This document shows positions 35,864 to 42,674 of a stretch of 42,674 nucleotides of DNA, one piece after another (position 1 is the stretch's first letter; every line of letters starts with the position of its first letter). The notes under the pieces were generated by a model. The model did not search any database. It saw only the letters and a list, made by a program, of their open reading frames with translations, and was not told the DNA's origin. The translations under genes and the position numbers were made by a program. Source of the DNA: Bacteroides muris (ex Afrizal et al. 2022) (lineage in GTDB: Bacteria; Bacteroidota; Bacteroidia; Bacteroidales; Bacteroidaceae); contig NZ_SRYZ01000031.1 of assembly GCF_004793475.1 (NCBI RefSeq), positions 1 through 42,674 on the forward strand, given 5' to 3'.

Positions 35864-38800
35864 TTACTCTATACTTAACTTCTATAATACGGCCTAACCT
35901 ATCAACTTTTACTGGAATACAAATATTCTTTATCATTTCACCATCCCATGATTTTTCTGCTTTATTATTAGAACCTAATTCTTTAGTGGGAATAATAGCA
36001 TTTGATATACTTTGAGGTATAAAAAAGCATTGATTACCAGAAGATGAAACCATCTTATAAATCCTCCCCCTATCTATCGGTTCATTTATCCTACCAAAAT
36101 CCCGCTCTTCTTCGGTTGGCAGATATACCAAATCATTAGGAGACAGCCAAAACAATAATTTATCTCCCTTTTCATTTCTGTCCGGTACAGGAACAAGCCC
36201 TTGTTTCTCACGCTCTATAACCCAATTTAAAGGAATAGTCTCATACGTTCTGTTTCCATCTTCTGTTATGTAAATAGCAAAGAACAAGTTAGTACCTTTA
36301 GCAGCTTCCACCCATTTGGCACCTTTATTGCCAAGTACACCGACTTTAAATTTATTTCCACGCGGTTCATACACCCTCACCTTATATATAGGCTGATGTC
36401 CTTTACCATCATTCAGTTGTAAAAGATTACGGTTCATTTCTTCTATACCTTCTGCAGAAAAAGCCAACTCCGCCTTTCCTTCTTTTGATTTCAGATGATT
36501 CAGGAGTATTTTCTGTATGCCAGTATCCGTCACCGATGCTATCTTCTTCTCATTGAAAGTTGAGTCCAATGATTTACGTACTGCAACTAAAGGTTCAGTA
36601 GTATTTTCCGTAAAATAATAAACAGCGACTTTGGCTATATCCAGCTCTTTCCACAAGAAAGCATTCTCTTTGAAATATTTTTCAATTTTCTTCTTATCAT
36701 ACTTATATGATAACAATTCAAGAACCTTATTTTTTACTCTTTTGTCAACAATCATAGAAGGAGTATCCAAAGCGACAGATAGGCGTACCACCTTTACCTT
36801 TCTTAAATTTACCGCTCCAAAAACCGTATCTTTGTGCATCGGTTTACGGATAGCCCAACTATCACCGATTTTCTGTTTCTCATAAACACGAGTCCCATTT
36901 GCATCAAAATGTTGATAGATATTGGTTGTTTTATTTATTATACGCAAATTCTGTTTCAAGCTAACTATTATCCCACTCAACGCTTCCCTTGCATCTTGCG
37001 TAAAAGTAGTCCATGGTTTCTTTATAATCCATCTATAATTACCATTACCATCCCCCCTACTCTTATCACACAACAGTCTCTGCAAATCATAACGGGAAAT
37101 TTTCGCATTCCGGCTTGCAGACTCATTATTCAGATAGTTTACATGATTCCGTGTAGCACAAGCTATTACTATTGCATCCATAGCATGATGCCGATGGTCT
37201 ATACGCTTCTTACTGAATCCTTTCTGATATTCAAGGGGCACTGCTGTTTGAAAAACTTTTTTTCCGTCTTTATTCTCCCAATGTCCAAAACACTGGGTTT
37301 CGGTCAAAGCATTTAAACGTTCAAAACGAGGACTTACAATACTATTCCAGACGTCATTCATGCCCCAATCCTTTTTCAGCCTGTCCGTCACGCTTCCTGT
37401 ACAAACTAATATGTTTTTTGAAACAGCCTCCGGTTCATATTCACCGCTATCATTCTTTTCACGAACGATATTCGACAAAAGTCCTTTGACAACCTTACTG
37501 ATATACCGGCTATCGTTTAATTGGCGTTCAATAAATTGCTCGGGAATATCATCCATCAACAATTTCTTCATTTTTATGCCCGATTTTGCATATTGTTCTT
37601 TTACAAAACGTTCGTAACTATCCACAGAAAAGATTTCTACTGTCTTTCCAAAACCCACTTCCACTTTCTGTCCATGATGATTCTTGATAAACTCATATCC
37701 CAGTTGATTATCTTTCAACTTGTTCACAGCAGATTCACATATCACTTTGTTAGAGAATGAATCATCAAAATAGCGGGATTGAGGTATAACATGTTCTATC
37801 TCATACGCAGCAGTAAATAATTTAGCCAAAGGTATCAGCTCACCGGTATAAGGTGAACGATATTTCTGTTCCAGCCATAATTTATAACGCAAGAATTCTG
37901 ATTTCGTCGGTAATTTACTGGTATTGAATTTTTTCAATATCACATCTATATCTTCCGGAATCTGTTCTTCCCCCTTTAAAACTGCATCCTCATAAATCCG
38001 CAATATTTCTTGTTGACTTGATGAATAGGGACGGACATTCTCTACCCCATATTCCGGATTCACAAATTCAGCAAGCAATGCCTTTATACGTAAATTGGCA
38101 TTTTCATTCTCCAGAATCTGAGTAGTCATTCTTTTTCGCTTGTCCGCAGGATTTTTCATCTCGCGCCCTAACTCAATATGGATTTCATCAATTTTCCCAA
38201 CCTGTTTCCAAATATCCCTGACAACTCTCAATGTCTCGGTTATCACTTGTTCTACGATAGGATTTCGTAGTGAATGTTGCTTAAAAGCAGCCAGATAAGC
38301 ATCAATATCAGCAGGGGTTTCCCATTTGGTTATTTTTTTATCTTCGGAATGACGATTATACACTACATAACAAGCCAACCACAACGGAAGCCTCTTAAAA
38401 CAAGATATATCCGACAAGTTCATCGCCTTTTCTCTAACCTTGGCACCTATACTCTCATCACACTCACCTGCTATTATCCTTTCTATTCTTTCCTTGGTTG
38501 TACCATCAATCAACGACATATCCCAATACTTTCCACACCTCATCAAAGGCAACAACTTCTTTATCGCCTTGGCAGAATAAGCGCCATATTCAGACTTGAA
38601 AGGAGGAAACTTCTTGAACACTTCCACAAAGGATTCATTCAATCCGTTCTTAACCGCAAAAGTCGCCAATGCTTTCTCTATTTCCTGCTTGTCACTTACA
38701 GAATATAAGATATGCCACAAGGCTGTTTCTTTTTCATCAGATAAAAAGTCAATACCAATACCGGCCTTTTCCAAACGGGAAAGAATCGCATGTCTCGTCT

Positions 38801-40382
38801 CATTACATGGGTAGAACTTATCCTCGACATAATTCCAACGATAATTATTTATTTCCTTTTTCAGTCCAAACGCAGGATATCTCAGAAAAGCTTTCTGATC
38901 TATTTCCTTTCGAGAGTTCAGCCAATCAAATAGAGCCACATAATCATCTTCTGTTTTCAAAAACTCCGTTGTCACATCCACATCCAAATGTAAAGTTCCA
39001 TTTACTTCCCTTTCCTTTTGATATACCCGAATATTGGAAAGGAAATACCATAAACGGAATTCCTGAAAAAGAGGATGTGACTTGGCTATACACTTTAACG
39101 AAGCTGTTTTGATTTCACCTGTTTTGCGGTTTACATATTCATTTTCCTCATAAGGGCAATTAGCTATCAATGACTTTTTGGTTTTCAACGGCCTTTGATA
39201 AAACAAGACATCATCTATTAACAAATAGATAAAGTCCCGGTTAGCTATATTTCTCCGTTGCACTTCATTACCTGGATACAACGCTTCAATACACCTCATG
39301 TATAAATCTCTATCCTGCAATTCTGCATGAAAAGCACATTGCTTCTGCAAAATCAAGTTCAGTTCCTCCTTGTAAAACTTTCGTTCTACTGTTTTCACCA
39401 ATTTTCCCATTATCTTTTGTTGTGGCTCCTGCAACAAAGCATCATATATATAACTCCCAATCGTTTTATGAGTACCGGCAATGTCCGCTTCAGTCCTTTT
39501 CTTTATTAACATCCAATCATCCTCTTTAGGCGCTCTGAAAGAACGCTTCACCTCACCATACTTATCAAGCTTTGGAGTACCGTCCGGATTTAAGTCAGTA
39601 GTGACAATAAACTCTTTTACCCGTCCTTCCCAGTCCAATGGGACATTACTGCTTCTACGATATACCCATCCATTCTCCAGATGTACATTATACCATATAT
39701 CCCGGCCTTTCTTTTCATCAGTCGCTTCCACCGACAAGACTTTCAATGCATAAAATTCAACTGATTTTCCTGCATTGTCTTCCTCCTCTTCTCCTCTAAG
39801 CTGATAATAACCACGTTTCTGATTAAAGTTCAAAAGAATCCATGCCAGTTCTTCTTTACTTATCATTTCTGTCAAAGCTTTCTTACGGAGATAATAAACT
39901 GTCCAGTCATAAGGGATTTTTTTACCATCAAAAACCAATGAAGGTTGGTGTTTTGCAAAATCCGCCAACATTTCATTAAACGCTGTCTGAAATAAAAAAG
40001 AGTATTTTCCCCATCTATCCTTTACCCATGGCAATTTCGGTTCGCTGCCTGACAAGAATTTACCCGTATGCTTTTCAAAATCTATTCCTTTTAAATAGTG
40101 TTCCGGCAGGAAGCCAAGAATCTTCAAAACTTTATGCAACCGTTCACGGCGTAGTAATTGTCGCTCTCTCAATCGACGCACCCCTCTAAAACGGGTTCTT
40201 TCGGCTGTCTGTGATATAGAATTCCCTTTGTCAAAGTCTCCCAAGATAGCAGCATCCATCGGAATTATTCTACTGCCAGCCATTTCTATCCAAATTTTCT
40301 CGGTCTGTTCTTTAATTACAGAGTTTATTACAGCCCATCCTATACTATTGGTTCCCAAATCCAATCCAAGTATCGTTCTCAT
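35856..40382 (-). CDS. cas9: Type II-C Cas9 nuclease
   Basis: 1508 residues, large for II-C. Order of parts: RuvC-I (LGLDLGTNSIGWAV, Asp8), arginine-rich bridge helix (ERTRFRGVRRLRERQLLRRE, about 60-80), recognition lobe, RuvC-II (IHIELGREMKNP, Glu737), HNH (YEIEHVIPQ, His864, with Asn887 at the SpCas9 N863 position), RuvC-III (DHRHHAMDA, His1066 and Asp1069), then a long C-terminal PAM-interacting region. All catalytic residues are present, so it should cut both strands of crRNA-guided targets. In HNH an aspartate found in SpCas9 is replaced by Glu863. The gene is AT-rich compared with neighbouring chromosomal genes, consistent with transfer. First gene of the cas operon. Confidence 0.97.
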   Translation of the reverse strand: MRTILGLDLGTNSIGWAVINSVIKEQTEKIWIEMAGSRIIPMDAAILGDFDKGNSISQTAERTRFRGVRRLRERQLLRRERLHKVLKILGFLPEHYLKGIDFEKHTGKFLSGSEPKLPWVKDRWGKYSFLFQTAFNEMLADFAKHQPSLVFDGKKIPYDWTVYYLRKKALTEMISKEELAWILLNFNQKRGYYQLRGEEEEDNAGKSVEFYALKVLSVEATDEKKGRDIWYNVHLENGWVYRRSSNVPLDWEGRVKEFIVTTDLNPDGTPKLDKYGEVKRSFRAPKEDDWMLIKKRTEADIAGTHKTIGSYIYDALLQEPQQKIMGKLVKTVERKFYKEELNLILQKQCAFHAELQDRDLYMRCIEALYPGNEVQRRNIANRDFIYLLIDDVLFYQRPLKTKKSLIANCPYEENEYVNRKTGEIKTASLKCIAKSHPLFQEFRLWYFLSNIRVYQKEREVNGTLHLDVDVTTEFLKTEDDYVALFDWLNSRKEIDQKAFLRYPAFGLKKEINNYRWNYVEDKFYPCNETRHAILSRLEKAGIGIDFLSDEKETALWHILYSVSDKQEIEKALATFAVKNGLNESFVEVFKKFPPFKSEYGAYSAKAIKKLLPLMRCGKYWDMSLIDGTTKERIERIIAGECDESIGAKVREKAMNLSDISCFKRLPLWLACYVVYNRHSEDKKITKWETPADIDAYLAAFKQHSLRNPIVEQVITETLRVVRDIWKQVGKIDEIHIELGREMKNPADKRKRMTTQILENENANLRIKALLAEFVNPEYGVENVRPYSSSQQEILRIYEDAVLKGEEQIPEDIDVILKKFNTSKLPTKSEFLRYKLWLEQKYRSPYTGELIPLAKLFTAAYEIEHVIPQSRYFDDSFSNKVICESAVNKLKDNQLGYEFIKNHHGQKVEVGFGKTVEIFSVDSYERFVKEQYAKSGIKMKKLLMDDIPEQFIERQLNDSRYISKVVKGLLSNIVREKNDSGEYEPEAVSKNILVCTGSVTDRLKKDWGMNDVWNSIVSPRFERLNALTETQCFGHWENKDGKKVFQTAVPLEYQKGFSKKRIDHRHHAMDAIVIACATRNHVNYLNNESASRNAKISRYDLQRLLCDKSRGDGNGNYRWIIKKPWTTFTQDAREALSGIIVSLKQNLRIINKTTNIYQHFDANGTRVYEKQKIGDSWAIRKPMHKDTVFGAVNLRKVKVVRLSVALDTPSMIVDKRVKNKVLELLSYKYDKKKIEKYFKENAFLWKELDIAKVAVYYFTENTTEPLVAVRKSLDSTFNEKKIASVTDTGIQKILLNHLKSKEGKAELAFSAEGIEEMNRNLLQLNDGKGHQPIYKVRVYEPRGNKFKVGVLGNKGAKWVEAAKGTNLFFAIYITEDGNRTYETIPLNWVIEREKQGLVPVPDRNEKGDKLLFWLSPNDLVYLPTEEERDFGRINEPIDRGRIYKMVSSSGNQCFFIPQSISNAIIPTKELGSNNKAEKSWDGEMIKNICIPVKVDRLGRIIEVKYRVNE

Positions 40383-40407
40383 AGTATTATATTTTGAATA
40401 TTTTCTT

Positions 40408-40415
40408 CAAAGGTA
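40408..40415 (-). promoter_or_regulatory. cas operon promoter (-7 box)
   Basis: CAAAGGTA is TACCTTTG on the minus strand, 25 nt upstream of the cas9 ATG. It is divergent from the tracrRNA promoter. No convincing -33 box is seen. Confidence 0.55.
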
Positions 40416-40435
40416 TTTTTTTTTTCAATATAAGC

Positions 40436-40466
40436 ATTGTATTTCCATATTTATTTTATACATTTG
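40436..40466 (+). promoter_or_regulatory. tracrRNA promoter
   Basis: ATTG at 40436-40439, 19 nt, then TACATTTG at 40459-40466. Predicted start near 40474 falls just at the beginning of the anti-repeat. Confidence 0.7.
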
Positions 40467-40473
40467 TCATACT

Positions 40474-40550
40474 AAAATGAAGCAAGTCACAATAAGGATT
40501 ATTCCGTTGTGAAAACATTAGGTTCCCTCGTCCTTAACGGGGGATTTTTT
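40474..40550 (+). ncRNA. tracrRNA of the II-C system
   Basis: An anti-repeat (about 40470-40492, ACTAAAATGAAGCAAGTCAC plus AA) matches the reverse complement of the repeat's first 26 nt with a one-base gap and one substitution. A short middle region follows. A terminal hairpin has arms TCCCTCGT (40524-40531) and ACGGGGGA (40537-40544) and a T-run (40545-40550) acting as terminator. About 77 nt. It pairs with crRNA to load Cas9. It is transcribed divergently from cas9. No other anti-repeat was noticed. Confidence 0.85.
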
Positions 40551-40645
40551 ATTTCCAAAAACTAATTATCATTCCCAATATCCCTCTTTTGCCGAAAACT
40601 AAAACTTTCTTCCCCAAACACTACTCTTCGTATCACTATATTTTA

Positions 40646-40653
40646 TACCTTTG
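40646..40653 (+). promoter_or_regulatory. Possible -7 box of HU-like gene
   Basis: TACCTTTG, with no clear -33 box. If used, the 22-bp repeats at 40691-40759 would lie in the transcribed leader of the HU-like gene. Confidence 0.4.
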
Positions 40654-40690
40654 TTCACTAAGAATTAATCGTCCCATACCCATTTCTGTT

Positions 40691-40759
40691 TCGTCCGACA
40701 GCTGTCGGACGATAATTAAACAACCGTTGGACGATAACGCAACAGTTGTCGGACGATTA
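40691..40759. repeat. 22-bp periodic repeat, locus C
   Basis: Direct copies of GTCGGACGATAA-type sequence start at 40704, 40726 and 40748, exactly 22 bp apart. An inverted copy (TCGTCCGAC, 40691-40699) precedes the first, making a 20-bp palindrome at 40692-40711. It lies about 100-165 nt upstream of the HU-like gene and may be an operator. The rest of 40551-40855 shows no gene. Confidence 0.75.
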
Positions 40760-40855
40760 GTTTTTAGGAAGAAGAAAATTAATCCGCTTAGCGACAAAAA
40801 TAATTCCCCGAAGCGACGAGAACTGTTTATCGCTATAAACAAAAATGAATATCTT

Positions 40856-41494
40856 ATGAGCGCGTATTACGACCTTTACGAAACGCCTTCGCCCGACGGG
40901 AAAGAAGACAAGAAAGCACTCCACGCACGTATCTGCCCGAAAAGGACTTATACCCAAAAGGAGTTTGTGGAACATATCGCAACTTTCCAACATCTGCCCA
41001 AGAATGTGATAGGGGCAGCATTGGATGCCTGCATTGACGAGTTGTGCGATTTGCTGGCCAACGGAAACATCGTGGAGCTGGGAGAACTCGGATTCTTCAG
41101 CACTTCACTGAAATGCTTGCGCGAGACCGACGACGAGAAAAAGAAAATCCGCTCCGAATCCGTCCAATTCCAAAACGTACACCTGCGCATCAGCAGCACG
41201 TTCCGCAACAACATCAAGAAGAAAATGACGTTGGAACGTGTACACTCCACTACCAAGAAATCGAAAAAAGTAGTAGAGACCACCGAAGAAACAAGAAAAG
41301 CCGAACTGGAACTGTTCCTCAAGCAGAATGTATGTATCAACAAGAACGAATACATCCAGCTAAGCGGACTAACCAGACATGCCGCCATAGACGAACTGAA
41401 CAACTTCATCCGGCAAGGGTTCCTGCGCCGCCGCGGAATGGGAAGGTCAACGGTCTATGTGCGACAAGAAAAAGACACAGCAAACGAAATTTAG
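40856..41494 (+). CDS. HU-like DNA-binding protein with C-terminal extension
   Basis: 212 residues from ATG 40856. The frame is open further upstream, but that part overlaps repeats and looks non-coding. Residues 1-125 match the Bacteroides HU-like domain (ARICPKRTYTQKEFVEHIAT, DELCDLLANGNIVELGELGF, VHLRISSTFRNNIKKKM). The C-terminal part (about 150-205) looks like a small winged-helix region (NEYIQLSGLTRHAAIDELNN, then FLRRRGMGRSTVYVR). It probably bends or packages DNA. It lies beside the CRISPR locus but has no evident functional link. Possible autoregulation through the upstream 22-bp repeats. Confidence 0.85.
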   Translation: MSAYYDLYETPSPDGKEDKKALHARICPKRTYTQKEFVEHIATFQHLPKNVIGAALDACIDELCDLLANGNIVELGELGFFSTSLKCLRETDDEKKKIRSESVQFQNVHLRISSTFRNNIKKKMTLERVHSTTKKSKKVVETTEETRKAELELFLKQNVCINKNEYIQLSGLTRHAAIDELNNFIRQGFLRRRGMGRSTVYVRQEKDTANEI

Positions 41495-41577
41495 GGGGGC
41501 AAGCACAGAGACACAGAGACATAGAAATTAATTTGAAAAGAATCTCTGTGCCTTTGTATTTTCGTGTTCATCCCCCC
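41494..41577. repeat. Intergenic inverted repeat
   Basis: Nested inverted arms: GGGGGG (41494-41499) with CCCCCC (41572-41577), and CACAGAGA (41504-41511) with TCTCTGTG (41543-41550). A CACAGAGA-type tandem lies within. It fills the gap between the HU-like gene and nudC and could end or stabilise the first transcript. It resembles palindromic CACAGAGACACAGAG elements I have seen in Bacteroides. Confidence 0.55.
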
Positions 41578-41598
41578 AAAATAATAAAACAACAAACA

Positions 41599-42405
41599 AT
41601 GGAAAAATCAACAGAACCCCAACCCTGCATGCAGTGGTTCGTCTTCTTCAAAGACCAACTGCTGCTGAAAAAAGGATATACAGACAAAGGAGAAATAAAA
41701 TACAGCGTACCCGTCAGTATAGAGCCTCCTCTGACACCGGAAGCCGGAAGTAATATACACGAAGTGTTCCCCCCCAACGGCAAGCAAGTACGTGCATTCG
41801 CCTTGGAACAGCCCGTGACCGAAACCGACGAATGGGTAATGATAGGCCTGCGAGCATCGTACGACTACATCGCGCCAGACGAGTACCGTTCCGCAGGAAA
41901 GGCTTTCCAGATACTCTACTGGGACGAGCACAGCCGCTTCTGTCCCGTGTGTGGCACCGCTATGGAGCACCAGACCCCCATCATGAAGAAGTGTCCCGAC
42001 TGCGGCAATGAGATGTACCCTCCCGTTTCCACCGCCATCATCGTATTGATACGCAAAGGAGACGAAATCCTACTGGTGCATGCCCGGAACTTCCGCGGAA
42101 CCTTCTACGGACTGGTGGCAGGCTTCCTCGAAGCCGGCGAGACACTGGAAGAATGTGTGGAACGGGAAGTTTTTGAGGAAACGGGGCTGAAAGTAAAGAA
42201 CATCACTTACTTCAGCAACCAGCCCTGGCCCTATCCCAGCGGATTGATGGTGGGCTTCATTGCCGACTACGAAAGCGGGGAAATAAAACTGCAGGAAGAT
42301 GAACTGACCTCCGCCGCTTTCTATTCCAAAGACAACCTGCCCGAAATTCCACGAAAGCTGAGCATCGCAAGAAAGCTGATAGACTGGTGGCTGGAGAATA
42401 ATTGA
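41599..42405 (+). CDS. nudC: NAD(H) pyrophosphatase / RNA deNADding enzyme (NudC)
   Basis: 268 residues from ATG 41599 (the longer open frame upstream overlaps the HU-like gene and is not real). A zinc ribbon uses Cys115, Cys118, Cys132 and Cys135 (CPVCGT and CPDCGN). The Nudix box is GFLEAGETLEECVEREVFEE then TGL (175-197), and the NADH-specific QPWPYPSG motif (208-215) follows. It splits NADH to NMNH and AMP and can remove NAD caps from RNA. Full family length. Confidence 0.94.
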   Translation: MEKSTEPQPCMQWFVFFKDQLLLKKGYTDKGEIKYSVPVSIEPPLTPEAGSNIHEVFPPNGKQVRAFALEQPVTETDEWVMIGLRASYDYIAPDEYRSAGKAFQILYWDEHSRFCPVCGTAMEHQTPIMKKCPDCGNEMYPPVSTAIIVLIRKGDEILLVHARNFRGTFYGLVAGFLEAGETLEECVEREVFEETGLKVKNITYFSNQPWPYPSGLMVGFIADYESGEIKLQEDELTSAAFYSKDNLPEIPRKLSIARKLIDWWLENN

Positions 42406-42435
42406 AGAGTTAAAAACTAAAAGGAGAAGGGAAAA

Positions 42436-42528
42436 GCAGATTGCGGAAAACACACACTCACAAACGAACAACTACGAATGAAACGACTCTCATCCACATC
42501 AACCAATCGGTGTGTAACCGCAATCTGC
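42436..42528. repeat. Long-loop inverted repeat after nudC
   Basis: The arms GCAGATTGCGG (42436-42446) and CCGCAATCTGC (42518-42528) are perfect inverses, extended by ACACAC and GTGTGT further in. The roughly 50-nt loop has no ORF of note. It could be a transcript-end structure or a small mobile relic. The region 42406-42674 otherwise has no gene. Confidence 0.45.
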
Positions 42529-42620
42529 ATATACTAAACTTCTCTGCAAACGTTTTGTTCATCAACCATCGGGTTTAAGCCTTATTTAAGTTTTCTTTCA
42601 ACACAGAAGCAAAAGGAAAG

Positions 42621-42655
42621 AGGTTGTGTCAAAATGCTGGCACAACCTTTTTTTA
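42621..42655 (+). terminator. Intrinsic terminator
   Basis: Stem AGGTTGTG (42621-42628) with CACAACCT (42641-42648), followed by a T-run (42649-42654). It is more than 200 nt after nudC and may instead belong to a gene beyond the window edge. Confidence 0.55.
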
Positions 42656-42674
42656 TGCGCAAAGCCCGGACTTT

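Noticed and set aside
40589..40855. Upstream extension of the HU-like ORF
   Set aside because: It covers the 22-bp repeats and AT-rich leader, lacks HU similarity, and an ATG at 40856 gives a normal N-terminus.
41044..41598. Upstream extension of the NudC frame
   Set aside because: It overlaps the HU-like gene in another frame and is Arg/His/Gln-rich shadow. ATG 41599 gives the standard NudC length.

Overview
The window comes from a Bacteroides-type chromosome (phylum Bacteroidota). The evidence is Bacteroides-style promoters (TTTG, about 19 nt, then TAnnTTTG), a fused BioB-BioA enzyme, DUF2807, FtsX/MacB and RavA-ViaA gene families, and a type II-C CRISPR system with a 47-nt repeat of the kind found in gut Bacteroides. 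I cannot assign a species from sequence alone.

Layout. 1-1340 is a decayed edge: a 5'-truncated IS5-family transposase and a frameshifted HU-like pseudogene. 1341-1722 holds 22-bp periodic repeats and a probable small RNA with its own promoter and terminator. 1723-7900 is a complete biotin operon (small ORF, bioB-bioA fusion, bioF, bioG, bioC, bioD) that would take malonyl-ACP to biotin by the BioC/BioG route. A membrane glycosyltransferase, a LolE-like permease, an aminotransferase and a fucose-isomerase-like protein follow.

13238-21627, all on the minus strand, is an export cluster: a periplasmic adaptor, an internally deleted permease, an ATPase, four full-length FtsX/MacB-type permeases and a DUF2807 protein fused to the tail of a lost permease. 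Two sigma-54-like promoters there each have a palindrome at the same upstream distance, which suggests one enhancer-binding regulator. Next come a LysM glucosaminidase, cytidine deaminase, an ABC-F protein with an elaborate leader, a three-gene redox set (flavodoxin-like, polyferredoxin, aldo/keto reductase) and the RavA-ViaA pair.

32493-40550 is the II-C CRISPR-Cas locus: 15 repeats and 14 spacers, cas2, cas1, a Bro-N/DinD-like gene inserted between cas1 and cas9, a 1508-residue Cas9 with all catalytic residues, and a divergent tracrRNA. Every repeat carries a Bacteroides -7 promoter box, so each crRNA may have its own promoter. The window ends with an HU-like DNA-binding protein and NudC.

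The most unusual signals are: (1) the Bro-N gene translationally coupled to cas9; (2) short tandem elements with an exact 22-bp period in five separate intergenic regions, each with its own sequence and several starting with an inverted unit; (3) promoters inside the CRISPR repeats; (4) the paired sigma-54 control sites; (5) the ABC-F leader with short upstream ORFs and mutually exclusive hairpins.
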